From positions 26,296 to 90,295 of the forward strand of contig NZ_JABMKZ010000033.1 of NCBI RefSeq assembly GCF_013204855.1: a DNA stretch of 64,000 nt, in the 5' to 3' direction. How positions within the stretch are numbered: the first letter of the stretch is position 1; every line of letters starts with the position of its first letter. The position numbers and the translations under genes were made by a program. A model generated the notes under the pieces. The model had not been told where the DNA came from and did not search any database. It was given only the letters and a program-made list of their open reading frames with translations. Origin of the DNA: Paenibacillus alba (GTDB taxonomy: Bacteria; Bacillota; Bacilli; Paenibacillales; NBRC-103111). This document shows positions 8,628 to 16,732 of the stretch, one piece after another.

Positions 8628-9608
8628 ATGGAATCCAATATGTCAGCGTGCTGCTCAGCAAGCCGCAATACAACTGCGCAGGTGCAGCAATCCCAATCCC
8701 CCGATGTTCAGATCGAGCCAAAGAATGATGCCCCAGCATCAAACAGGGACAACATGATTTTGTTAAATGGCGGTACCTTTCTGATGGGGACAGATGATCA
8801 GGAAGGCTTCCCTTCGGATGGCGAAGGTCCGATCCGTGAAGTCACGCTTAAGCCTTTCTATATAGATCCCTGCGCGGTAACGAACGCGGAGTTCAAGCAA
8901 TTCATAGAGCAAACAGGGTATAAGACGGAGGCGGAAGCCTTTGGTTGGTCTTTTGTTTTTCATTTGTTCGTGTCCGAAGCAACAGCTCAAAATGTGAAAA
9001 CGACCGTCCAGCAAACACCTTGGTGGTGGGTAGTGGAAGGTGCGGATTGGCAGCATCCGGAAGGTCCCGATTCCGATCTTGCAGAGCGCATGGATCATCC
9101 CGTAATTCACGTATCTTGGAACGATGCCATGGCGTATTGCAAGTGGGCTGGGAAACGGCTGCCGACAGAAGCAGAGTGGGAATTCGCTGCTCGCGGCGGC
9201 TTGGCCAAAAAGCGCTATCCTTGGGGAGACGAGCTGAAGCCGGGCGGCAAGCATATGTGTAATATTTGGCAGGGGAAGTTCCCTGATAAAAATAATAAAA
9301 GTGACGGCTATGCCGGAACTGCGCCTGTTCGGGCATTCGAGCCTAATGGCTTCGGCTTGTATAATGTATCGGGCAATGTTTGGGAATGGTGTTCTGACTG
9401 GTTCAGCCCAACGTATCATGCCAAAGGCAAGCGAGACAATCCTTCCGGTCCGCCGAAAGGAGAAGCGCGCTCGATGCGAGGTGGTTCCTACCTCTGTCAT
9501 CGTTCTTACTGCAACAGGTATCGTGTGGCAGCCCGCAGCAAAAATACACCGGATAGCTCCACGGGGAATATCGGTTTCCGGTGTGCTGCTGACGTTACTA
9601 TTTCATAG
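8628..9608 (+). CDS. Formylglycine-generating enzyme (sulfatase-modifying factor)
   Basis: A 326-residue FGE that converts a Cys of the sulfatase CxPxR motif to formylglycine using O2 and copper. The fold signatures are all there: FLMGTDDQEGFPSDGEGP, VSWNDAMAYCKWAGKRLPTEAEWEFAARG in pieces, NVSGNVWEWCSDW. The C-terminal CHRSYC (Cys290, Cys295) is the catalytic copper-binding pair, so this is a true FGE rather than one of the many FGE-fold relatives that lack it. A Cys-Cys lies at 8-9 near the N-terminus. AAAGGAAG precedes the ATG. No sulfatase gene lies in the window. Confidence 0.93.
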   Translation: MESNMSACCSASRNTTAQVQQSQSPDVQIEPKNDAPASNRDNMILLNGGTFLMGTDDQEGFPSDGEGPIREVTLKPFYIDPCAVTNAEFKQFIEQTGYKTEAEAFGWSFVFHLFVSEATAQNVKTTVQQTPWWWVVEGADWQHPEGPDSDLAERMDHPVIHVSWNDAMAYCKWAGKRLPTEAEWEFAARGGLAKKRYPWGDELKPGGKHMCNIWQGKFPDKNNKSDGYAGTAPVRAFEPNGFGLYNVSGNVWEWCSDWFSPTYHAKGKRDNPSGPPKGEARSMRGGSYLCHRSYCNRYRVAARSKNTPDSSTGNIGFRCAADVTIS

Positions 9609-9632
9609 GGGTGTAAAGGTGGTTGGATAACG

Positions 9633-9803
9633 TTGATTAGATGCAAAAGTTGTTCGAAAATGACGGAGCTTCAAATGCAGCGCTGCACCCATTGCGGCGT
9701 CATTCTTTCCTATTCCGTAGCGGAGAAATTCGATATGTTGGCGGAATCTGTTGAAAATGCTTTGAAGAAGGAACTGGAAGAAAGAAGAAAGCAGAAGCAT
9801 TAG
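9633..9803 (+). CDS. Small zinc-ribbon protein
   Basis: A 56-residue ORF with two CxxC pairs (CKSC at 4-7, CTHC at 18-21) followed by a charged helix rich in Glu and Lys (LKKELEERRKQKH). The pairs would bind one zinc ion. It starts at a TTG with AAGGTGG at 9616-9622, 24 bp after the FGE stop, so it is probably co-transcribed. No family name is recognised. It could be a small nucleic-acid- or protein-binding adaptor. Confidence 0.6.
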   Translation: MIRCKSCSKMTELQMQRCTHCGVILSYSVAEKFDMLAESVENALKKELEERRKQKH

Positions 9804-9813
9804 GGATGCACAC

Positions 9814-9847
9814 AACCTCAATTTTCATGACGAATGGAATTGAGGTT
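9814..9847 (+). repeat. Inverted repeat between zinc-ribbon and TagO-like genes
   Basis: AACCTCAATT (9814-9823) and AATTGAGGTT (9838-9847) are perfectly complementary. No T run follows, so it may be an mRNA hairpin or a weak terminator. Confidence 0.5.
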
Positions 9848-9881
9848 AAACACATAACGACTGAAAAGGGGTTGATCAAAT

Positions 9882-10964
9882 TTGTTAGTTTCTTCGTTAG
9901 CGGCTGTACTTACTTCCGGTGTTATTTTGGTGCTCATCATGCCATGGATTAGGCGGCTGTCTGTTGCCATTGGGGCTGTAGCTGTTCCCAACCACCGGAC
10001 GATGCACGACAGCATTATGCCTCGGCTGGGAGGGCTGGCGATATTCCTTTCATTTATGTCGGCAGTCGCTATATTTTACTCGAAATTAGTGCCTGCGCTT
10101 CCCGGATTCTGGGCTCTGCTCATCGCTGCTTGTGTCATTGAGCTGGTGGGGGTGCTTGATGATGTCTACACGTTATCGGCCAAATGGAAAATGTTAGGGC
10201 AGCTGATTGCTGCCGCGATCGTAGCGTTCTCGGGTTTCACGATTGACCAAATACATATTCCATTTGCTTACGATATTTATTTCCCAGGCTGGTTCTCTAT
10301 CCTGTTGACCATTTTCTGGATTGTAGGATTAATTAATGCCTTGAATTGGATCGATGGATTAGATGGTCTTGCCACAGGGATTGCCGGCATTTCTTGTCTC
10401 TCTCTCGGCATCATTGCTGCTATAACCGGCAACATTCCTGTTTTGATTATCAGCTTGACGCTGCTAGGGAGCTTGGCTGGATTTTATTTGTTTAATTCTG
10501 AGCCTGCTTCGATTTTTATGGGCGAGTCCGGCTCTGCATTTCTTGGATTTGTACTAGCTGTTTTATCCATTCTGGGGTTCAAGCAGGCTGTATTCGTTTC
10601 TTTTATTATTCCTTTGCTCATACTGGGTGTTCCCATTCTGGATACGCTGCTTGCTATGGTAAGGCGCGGATTGCAAGGCCGCCCTCTGTATGAGGCAGAC
10701 CGCGGCCATGTCCATCACCGATTGACGGATCTTGGCGTTAGCCGCCGGAGCACGGTGTATACGCTATATGCGGTTTCAGCCTTCTTGGGTATTTGCGCCA
10801 TAATACTGACCAAAGCATCCAATTCAGGGATTACGCTTGTGATGCTGTTATTGTTGGTCGCCTTATTGATTCTTGCTGGTGCGCAATTAGTGGGAATTAT
10901 GAAAGGCAAGCGTTCCTTTTATCAAGTATTTCGGAAATTAAGACGCGTTCGTGATGAGAAATAA
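9882..10964 (+). CDS. tagO: Polyprenyl-phosphate glycosyl-1-phosphate transferase (TagO/WecA family)
   Basis: A 360-residue integral membrane enzyme of the MraY/WecA superfamily with about ten hydrophobic segments. It transfers a sugar-1-phosphate (usually GlcNAc-1-P) from UDP-sugar to undecaprenyl phosphate, starting teichoic acid or other wall-polymer synthesis. Visible motifs: PRLGGLAIF, the Asp pair GVLDDVYTL, NALNWIDGLDGLATG, GESGSAFLGF and DRGHVHHRL. The start is a TTG at 9882 with AAAAGGGG ahead. Its stop overlaps the next gene by 14 bp. The symbol is by family; exact polymer not known. Confidence 0.88.
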   Translation: MLVSSLAAVLTSGVILVLIMPWIRRLSVAIGAVAVPNHRTMHDSIMPRLGGLAIFLSFMSAVAIFYSKLVPALPGFWALLIAACVIELVGVLDDVYTLSAKWKMLGQLIAAAIVAFSGFTIDQIHIPFAYDIYFPGWFSILLTIFWIVGLINALNWIDGLDGLATGIAGISCLSLGIIAAITGNIPVLIISLTLLGSLAGFYLFNSEPASIFMGESGSAFLGFVLAVLSILGFKQAVFVSFIIPLLILGVPILDTLLAMVRRGLQGRPLYEADRGHVHHRLTDLGVSRRSTVYTLYAVSAFLGICAIILTKASNSGITLVMLLLLVALLILAGAQLVGIMKGKRSFYQVFRKLRRVRDEK

Positions 10965-11382
10965 CGTTTGGGATGATCCGTTTCGTCTGAAGAAACGACT
11001 ATGGTATGCAGCCCTTGTCCTGATAACGATAGGTTTGGGCTTAAGCTCTAGAAAGTTCTCGCATGTATTGCCAAGTTTCATTGCCAGCCATGCAGGTGAT
11101 ATGCTCTGGGCGAGTATGGTCTACTTCGGTTTTCGATGTCTATTCGTGAAGAAGAGCCTTATTTGGGCTGCTGCGTTGAGTCTGATTTTCAGCTATGCCA
11201 TTGAATTTAGTCAGATGTATCAAGCAGAGTGGCTGGTTGACCTCAGGCAGACTGTCATAGGTTCCCTCGTTCTGGGAACAGGATTTCTTAAAGTTGATTT
11301 GATCAGATATGCTTTGGGCATCATACTCGCTTATTGTGTGGATATCCTTTGGTTCAAAAGCAGGGAAGATTCGTTGGCTTAA
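10951..11382 (+). CDS. DUF2809 membrane protein
   Basis: A 143-residue protein with four hydrophobic segments. The family pattern is visible: GLGLSSRKF, a GDMLWASMVYF segment, IEFSQMYQAEWL and LGTGFLKVDLIRYALG. It overlaps the end of the TagO-like gene, indicating coupling. The start could be the ATG at 10951 or the next codon at 10954. No function is established for DUF2809. Confidence 0.82.
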   Translation: MMRNNVWDDPFRLKKRLWYAALVLITIGLGLSSRKFSHVLPSFIASHAGDMLWASMVYFGFRCLFVKKSLIWAAALSLIFSYAIEFSQMYQAEWLVDLRQTVIGSLVLGTGFLKVDLIRYALGIILAYCVDILWFKSREDSLA

Positions 11383-11395
11383 CTCAAATCCTTAA

Positions 11396-11444
11396 AGGGG
11401 CTGCCCCTTAAGTAGACAAACCTACTTGAGGGCAGCTCTTTTTG
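11396..11444 (+). terminator. Terminator after the TagO/DUF2809 pair
   Basis: A long stem of CTGCCCCTTAAGTAG against CTACTTGAGGGCAG, followed by CTCTTTTTG. Confidence 0.88.
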
Positions 11445-11504
11445 CGCGCAATACGGTTCCCGAAAATGTCTATTTGGCAATCAAGCCCACATGTAAACGC
11501 GGCT

Positions 11505-11540
11505 AACCCTCTTTGAATGGCCTCCCTAGAGGGTTTCTTA
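11505..11540 (+). terminator. Second hairpin, possible terminator
   Basis: AACCCTCT (11505-11512) pairs with AGAGGGTT (11528-11535), followed by TTCTTAT. Confidence 0.5.
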
Positions 11541-11577
11541 TGGATGTCGTCCAGCTCTAGCGTCAGTTACTTTTCGA

Positions 11578-11765
11578 AAACCTGCATTTGTGCATCTTTT
11601 TTACTCCACTAATAGCCTCAATCATGAAATTCCTGCAAATGTGCATGTTTTTGAGGTTGATTCTGGATTTTGGGCTGGAAAAGCGGGAAATACATGCACA
11701 ATTGCAGGCATTTCCACTTTTAACCCAATTCGTCGGAAAATTCCTGCATTTTCGCAGGTTTTTGC
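11578..11765. repeat. Degenerate internal repeat in a non-coding region
   Basis: The phrase CCTGCAnnTGTGCATnTTTTT occurs at about 11581 and 11632, inverted at about 11694-11708 (TGCACAATTGCAGG), and in altered form near 11743 (CCTGCATTTTCGCAGG). The 11383-11950 gap holds these, two hairpins and no convincing gene. Confidence 0.5.
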
Positions 11766-11950
11766 GGTCGGTCGGGTCCCAACCAACGGTTAGCTGTCAT
11801 GCCCCAGCAGTGTATAGAACAATTCTATTAAAGAATAGGAAACATCAATTAGACGAGAAGAAGGGCAAATGGTACAGTATGGAAATAAATCCGATATAAA
11901 CGATGTGAATTATGAGGATAAATCCAACTGTGTGAAAGGAGATAAGAAGT

Positions 11951-13063
11951 ATGATTTCGTTTAAAGCACCGGAGCGCTATTGGAATGAGTCGGACATTTT
12001 ATCAAAAAGCGGAGCGCTCATTGCTCCATTAGGTCGGAAAGCGCTCATTATTGCGGGCAGAAATTCGTTGGAGGCCATTCAGTCTTCGTCTTTTCTCACG
12101 AGTCTGCAAACGTCAGAAATCACCTATTCCATCGCGGTATTTAGCGGGAAGGTGACAACAACAGAGATTCAGACCTACTCTAATATCGCGGCGGAAAAGC
12201 AAGTTGATGTCATTATTGGCATCGGCGGCGGCAAGGCCTTGGATCTCTCCAAAGCTGTCGCGGATCGGTTAGAAGTTCCCGTAGTGGCCGTTCCAACGAT
12301 TGCGGCGACTTGCGCTTCATGGGCTGCTCTATCGGTGCTGTACGATGACTTAGGCCGCTCTTCCTCGTATTTGCTTTTGAAACGCTCACCGACCGTCGTG
12401 CTGGCAGATCTTCGTATTTTGGCTGCTGCTCCCAAGCGCTATCTGGCTTCCGGCATTGGAGATACCCTGGTGAAATGGTATGAAACGGTGGTCAATCACA
12501 ATGAGGAGCCCGAAGGCTTGGATATTCGCATAGCTACGCAGACGGCCAAACTTGCCCTCGAACGACTGAAGACGCATGCGCTACAAGCCTACGAAGCTGC
12601 AGGTACAGGGGTAATAACGCCAGCTTTCAAGGAGGCTGTTGACGCTGTCATAGTTCTAGCGGGCTTAGCGGGAAGTGCGCAAGGAACAACGCCCAGAGCT
12701 GGGATTGCCCATGCAATTCATAATAGCTTGACGTTTATCCCTCAAACGAGCGGGACGCTTCATGGCGAGAAGGTTGCTTTTGGACTACTTGCACAGGTTG
12801 TGTTGGAGGGACGAGGAGAGGATGAAATTCAAGAGCTTGCTGCTCTGCTCCATCAATTGGGATTGCCGCTTACGCTGAGAGAACTAGGCATAGTGGAGGA
12901 TCCCGAGCCCATTGCCACCGCAATTGCGAAAGGCGTTCAGCTCCGCAAGGAAGCGATTCAAGGCTTATCTTTTGCCGTGAATGAAGCAAGCCTCGCGCAA
13001 GCCATTCTATCAGCGGATAGGTGGGGGCAGCGAATCATCCAGTCTGCTTACGTGAAGCATTAA
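11951..13063 (+). CDS. Iron-containing alcohol dehydrogenase family, glycerol-dehydrogenase-like
   Basis: A 370-residue NAD(P)-dependent dehydrogenase of the GldA subgroup. The NAD-binding GIGGGKALDLSKAV lies at about 90-103. Metal-binding residues expected for GldA are present in GIGDTLVKWYE (Asp near 174), GIAHAIHNS (His near 259) and SGTLHGEKVAFG (His near 275). GAAAGGAG precedes the ATG. It heads a six-gene unit with a sulfonate-type importer, an aminotransferase and a flavin monooxygenase. E. coli YbdH (HcxA), a 2-hydroxycarboxylate dehydrogenase of the same subgroup, is also encoded beside an aminotransferase, so a 2-oxo-acid substrate is more likely than glycerol. Confidence 0.8.
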   Translation: MISFKAPERYWNESDILSKSGALIAPLGRKALIIAGRNSLEAIQSSSFLTSLQTSEITYSIAVFSGKVTTTEIQTYSNIAAEKQVDVIIGIGGGKALDLSKAVADRLEVPVVAVPTIAATCASWAALSVLYDDLGRSSSYLLLKRSPTVVLADLRILAAAPKRYLASGIGDTLVKWYETVVNHNEEPEGLDIRIATQTAKLALERLKTHALQAYEAAGTGVITPAFKEAVDAVIVLAGLAGSAQGTTPRAGIAHAIHNSLTFIPQTSGTLHGEKVAFGLLAQVVLEGRGEDEIQELAALLHQLGLPLTLRELGIVEDPEPIATAIAKGVQLRKEAIQGLSFAVNEASLAQAILSADRWGQRIIQSAYVKH

Positions 13064-13096
13064 ATAATTTATACATAAAAGGGGAGTTAACCACGC

Positions 13097-14182
13097 ATGT
13101 CGATAGCCAAAAAGAGAGTTAGTCTAGCCATGATTTCATTATGTATAGCTGCATTTGCGGCAGGCTGTGCCAATCAAGCCGCCTCATCCGGAGATGCCAA
13201 AACGTCAAGTCCCCCTGCTCCATCGCCTTCAGCCTCAGCGAAGTCTACTGCGGCAGCGCCTGCGGTTGATTTAAGCAAAGTAAACTTGCGAGTCGGTCAA
13301 ACAGGGTGGAATAGCTTGGAGATTGGCTTCAAGGAAGCTGGTCTTACAGATACTCCGTATAAGCTGCAATTCAGCGTCTTCCAGGGCGGGAATCTGCAAT
13401 TGGAAGCGATGGCTGCCAACAACCTGGATTTGGGCTCAACAAGTGAAATCCCGCCTATTTTTGCTTCCCAAGCAGCGAACGGCGGCAATTTCAAAGTGAT
13501 CGCTTCCTTTGAATCAACGACGCTCAACCAAGAAATCGTGATTCCCAAAGGTTCTCCGATCAAAAGCGTCGCAGAGCTGAAGGGGAAGAAAGTCGCTTAC
13601 GTTAATGCCACGACAGCCCACTACTTTTTAGTCAAAATCCTGCAAAATGCCGGTCTGTCCTGGTCTGATATTGAAGCCGTTCCGTTATCGACCTCCGATG
13701 GACTTAGCGCTTTGATCAGCGGCAAAGTAGATGCTTTGGCAAGCTATGGGAATGCCATTATCTCCGCGCACCAGAATGGAGCTACGGAGCTGGCAAGCGC
13801 CAAGGATATTTTGTCGGGAAATTTCTTGTATGAGGCTACACCCGATGCCATTAACGATCCCGCCAAGCATGCCGCTATTGTAGATTTTTTAGGCAGATTG
13901 AATAAATTTTATGCATGGACACGCAGCAATCAGCAAAAATGGGCTGAAATTACGGCAGCCAATACGAAGCAGCCCGTGGAGCAGGCTTTGGACACTCTCA
14001 AAAAGGGAGAGATTCAGCGCCCCTCTAAGATATCCGCCAATTTCGACAAAGCGATTGCGTCGGAGCAGGATGTCGCCGATGCGCTCACTAGCGTTGGGCT
14101 GTTAAAGAGTAAAATTGATGTCAGTGCAACTTGGAGCAGAGCTTTTGAGGAAGAATTGAAAAAAATAACCACAGCGCCATAG
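13097..14182 (+). CDS. ABC transporter substrate-binding lipoprotein, SsuA/NitT/TauT type
   Basis: A 361-residue lipoprotein with signal peptide ending AAGC (Cys24), then a Ser/Pro/Ala linker to about residue 55. The binding domain contains LDLGSTSEIPPIFA, SVAELKGKKVAYV and GKVDALASYGN, typical of the aliphatic-sulfonate/nitrate/taurine class. It catches a small anionic or sulfur-containing substrate outside the membrane for the permease that follows 34 bp later. The ligand cannot be defined from sequence. Confidence 0.87.
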   Translation: MSIAKKRVSLAMISLCIAAFAAGCANQAASSGDAKTSSPPAPSPSASAKSTAAAPAVDLSKVNLRVGQTGWNSLEIGFKEAGLTDTPYKLQFSVFQGGNLQLEAMAANNLDLGSTSEIPPIFASQAANGGNFKVIASFESTTLNQEIVIPKGSPIKSVAELKGKKVAYVNATTAHYFLVKILQNAGLSWSDIEAVPLSTSDGLSALISGKVDALASYGNAIISAHQNGATELASAKDILSGNFLYEATPDAINDPAKHAAIVDFLGRLNKFYAWTRSNQQKWAEITAANTKQPVEQALDTLKKGEIQRPSKISANFDKAIASEQDVADALTSVGLLKSKIDVSATWSRAFEEELKKITTAP

Positions 14183-14216
14183 GAAAAGCCAAGCTGCGAA
14201 AGGGGGTTGAGCAGAA

Positions 14217-14999
14217 GTGAAAGAGTCAAAGGGAAGAGAACGTTTCTATGTCGTCGCTCCTTGGATAATCCCTATTCTGTTAGTTGTGGCTTGGCATGTT
14301 CTGACGACGACGGGGATTATTGCCGCGAATGTATTGCCACAGCCTTTGAAGGTTCTTAGTGTTTTTGCGGCCATGCTGAAATCAGGCGAATTGCTGACCC
14401 ACATAGCCATTAGCTCGAAAAGGGCGCTTAGCGGGCTGCTTATAGGTGGAAGCATCGGGTTCCTGCTTGGCTTGTTGAACGGTTTTTCTCGTGTCGCGGA
14501 GAAGCTGGCGGATTCGTCGATTCAGATGGTTCGCACCATTCCGCATCTTTCCTTAATTCCGCTGGTCATTATCTGGTTTGGGATTGATGAACCGGCGAAG
14601 CTTGTGCTGGTGTCCTTGGGTGTCTTCTTCCCCGTATATCTCAATACGTTCCATGGGATTCGTTCGATCGATGCGGGTCTTATTGAGGTGGGCAAAGTGT
14701 ATGGCCTCAGTCGCCTCGCTTTGTATTGGCACATCATTTTGCCGGGGGCGCTGCCTTCCATCTTGGTTGGACTTCGATACGCCTTGGGGATTATGTGGCT
14801 TACGCTTATTGTCGCAGAAACGGTTGCTGCCAAATCAGGGTTAGGCTACATGGCGATGAATGCACGGGAATTTTTTCAAATGGATGTCATTGTGTTAAGT
14901 ATTCTGATCTATGCTTTGCTCGGTAAATTATCGGACAGTGCAGCGAAATTATTGGAAAAATGGTGGCTGGCGTGGAATCCCAACTACGTCAGACCCTAA
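14217..14999 (+). CDS. ABC transporter permease, SsuC/TauC type
   Basis: A 260-residue inner-membrane permease with about six hydrophobic segments and the EAA loop (GLIEVGKVYGLSRLALYWHIILPGALP in part), which contacts the ATPase. The GTG start is preceded by AAAGGGGG at about 14199-14206. No ATPase gene of this system lies in the unit or elsewhere in the window, so it must borrow one. The frame downstream overlaps in a longer ORF, but the next gene starts only at 15025. Confidence 0.88.
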   Translation: MKESKGRERFYVVAPWIIPILLVVAWHVLTTTGIIAANVLPQPLKVLSVFAAMLKSGELLTHIAISSKRALSGLLIGGSIGFLLGLLNGFSRVAEKLADSSIQMVRTIPHLSLIPLVIIWFGIDEPAKLVLVSLGVFFPVYLNTFHGIRSIDAGLIEVGKVYGLSRLALYWHIILPGALPSILVGLRYALGIMWLTLIVAETVAAKSGLGYMAMNAREFFQMDVIVLSILIYALLGKLSDSAAKLLEKWWLAWNPNYVRP

Positions 15000-15024
15000 A
15001 TACAAGCAGGTGGAGGAACAAACG

Positions 15025-16230
15025 ATGTCCCAAACAGTAGACTCCTTTTCTTTTGCCAAACGGATTCCGGCAACGCCATCCATCGGCAGCACGACGGTCA
15101 CGAAGCAGGATCATGTACATTTATCTTTTGGCTTCGCTGCGCCGCATTTATTCCCCATCGAACAGCTTTCCCAATCGGCCGCAGAGGCGGTCACGCTGCA
15201 TGGGAGGAAGGCACTGCAATATTCAGGCTCTGTTGGTCCTGGGCAAATCCTGAAGTGGATTCAGGCACGCTCCCAAGTGCATGGCATTCATGTAGAGCTT
15301 GATCAAATCTTGGTGACTTATGGTTCAACGCAGGGCATAGATTTGGCGACGAGAATTCTTGTTGAGCCTGGGGATCATGTCTGGGTGGAATCTCCTTCTT
15401 TCTTCAGCGCGCTGCAAGCCTTTCGAACGGCTGAGGCGGAAATCACGTCTTTTCCGATTGATGAAGAAGGCGTCCGTGTAGATTTGATTGAGAATGCCTT
15501 GCTGAATGCCAAGCAGAATGGCAAACCGCTGCCCAAGTTTCTATATACGATGCCAACCTATCATAATCCCGGCGGTGTCACGTTATCCGTTGAGCGGAGA
15601 AAGCGTCTTGTGCAGCTGGCGGAAATTTATAATTTTTTTATTTTGGAAGACGATGCTTACTCCGAATTGAATTTTACAGGCAACCGGTACCCTCCGCTGT
15701 ATACGTTGTTTCCGGAAAGAGTCATTTATCTCAATACGTTTTCCAAAATCATTGCGCCTGGGCTTCGTCTCGGTTGGATCATTGCAGATTCCCGTGTAAT
15801 TGCCAAAATAAAGCTGCTGAATCTAGGCGGCAGCATCGGTGTATTTACTCAAGAAATCGTCGCGAAGCTATTGGACGGTTTTGCTTTTCAGGAACATGTG
15901 GATAGCTTAATCGACCATTACCGCCAGCAAAGGGACGTTATGGCCAAAGCGGTGAAGAATAGCTTCGGCGAGCATGTCACATTTCATCTTCCGGAGGGAG
16001 GCTTCTATATCTGGCTTCGTTTCGCGGATGAAGTGAATACAAGCGACTTCTTGGAGGATGCGGCCCATCGAGGCGTGAGTTTCGTGGATGGCAAGAGCTT
16101 CTATGTCAATCCGGAGGGCTTTCAGTATGCTAGGCTCTGTTTCAGTTATGTGAGCGAAGATCAGATTGTTCGCGGGGTGCAGAGCTTCGCAGATGCTTAT
16201 TTTGCTTACATCAATAAAGCTGTTTCCTAA
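15025..16230 (+). CDS. PLP-dependent aminotransferase (class I/II, MocR/LysN-like without HTH)
   Basis: A 401-residue fold-type I aminotransferase related to the 2-aminoadipate/MocR C-terminal group. Characteristic are YGSTQGIDLATRIL, the NPGG motif (TYHNPGG), LEDDAYSEL, and the PLP lysine in TFSKIIAPGLRLGW (Lys241). There is no N-terminal GntR domain, so it is an enzyme rather than a regulator. The frame is open from 14911, inside the permease gene, but TGGAGGA at 15011-15017 sets the start at 15025. With the first dehydrogenase it may interconvert an amino acid, its 2-oxo acid and hydroxy acid. Confidence 0.87.
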   Translation: MSQTVDSFSFAKRIPATPSIGSTTVTKQDHVHLSFGFAAPHLFPIEQLSQSAAEAVTLHGRKALQYSGSVGPGQILKWIQARSQVHGIHVELDQILVTYGSTQGIDLATRILVEPGDHVWVESPSFFSALQAFRTAEAEITSFPIDEEGVRVDLIENALLNAKQNGKPLPKFLYTMPTYHNPGGVTLSVERRKRLVQLAEIYNFFILEDDAYSELNFTGNRYPPLYTLFPERVIYLNTFSKIIAPGLRLGWIIADSRVIAKIKLLNLGGSIGVFTQEIVAKLLDGFAFQEHVDSLIDHYRQQRDVMAKAVKNSFGEHVTFHLPEGGFYIWLRFADEVNTSDFLEDAAHRGVSFVDGKSFYVNPEGFQYARLCFSYVSEDQIVRGVQSFADAYFAYINKAVS

Positions 16231-16254
16231 TTTTAAAAGAGGTGAATGTAACCG

Positions 16255-16716
16255 ATGATTTCTACCATAACGGCTGCCAAAGAAGATATCCGAGCAAGTG
16301 AATCCGAGCAATTAATACGCGAGCTAAGCGCAGAATTGGGTCGGCTCTATGATTCCGACGGGACCGCTGGCTTCCAAGCTTCCGATGTGGAAGTGCCTCG
16401 ATCAGCTTTCATCGTGGCGCGTTCGGAGGGGCACCCTGTAGGCTGCGGTGCTTTGCGTCCGATCGACGAAACGACGGTTGAGGTCAAACGCATGTACACG
16501 CGTCTCGATTTCCGCCGTAAGGGCGTAGCTCAAGCTATTTTGGCCGAAGCGGAACGGCTTGCACTTGAGTACGGCTATACCAGCATCAAGCTGCAGACGG
16601 GTCCCAAACAACCGGAAGCTGCTGCGCTCTATGAACGAGTGGGCTACTATCGCGTGCCTATTTATAGCGGGAATTGGGATTTAGTACTGGCTTACCAAAA
16701 GGATTTGAATCGCTGA
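16255..16716 (+). CDS. GNAT-family N-acetyltransferase
   Basis: A 153-residue GNAT protein. The acetyl-CoA-binding motif is RRKGVAQAILAEAE, preceded by VEVKRMYT and followed by LQTGPKQPEAAALYERVGY. It acetylates a small molecule or protein amine. GAGGTGA at 16240-16246 precedes the ATG, 24 bp after the aminotransferase stop. In this unit an amino acid or amine product is a plausible acceptor; this is inference. Confidence 0.87.
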   Translation: MISTITAAKEDIRASESEQLIRELSAELGRLYDSDGTAGFQASDVEVPRSAFIVARSEGHPVGCGALRPIDETTVEVKRMYTRLDFRRKGVAQAILAEAERLALEYGYTSIKLQTGPKQPEAAALYERVGYYRVPIYSGNWDLVLAYQKDLNR

Positions 16717-16732
16717 AGGGAGATAACCGATA

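Noticed and set aside
9814..9847. Strong intrinsic terminator
   Set aside because: The stem is perfect but no T run follows on either strand.
13097..14999. Complete SsuABC importer
   Set aside because: Only the binding protein and permease are present. No ATPase ORF occurs in the unit.
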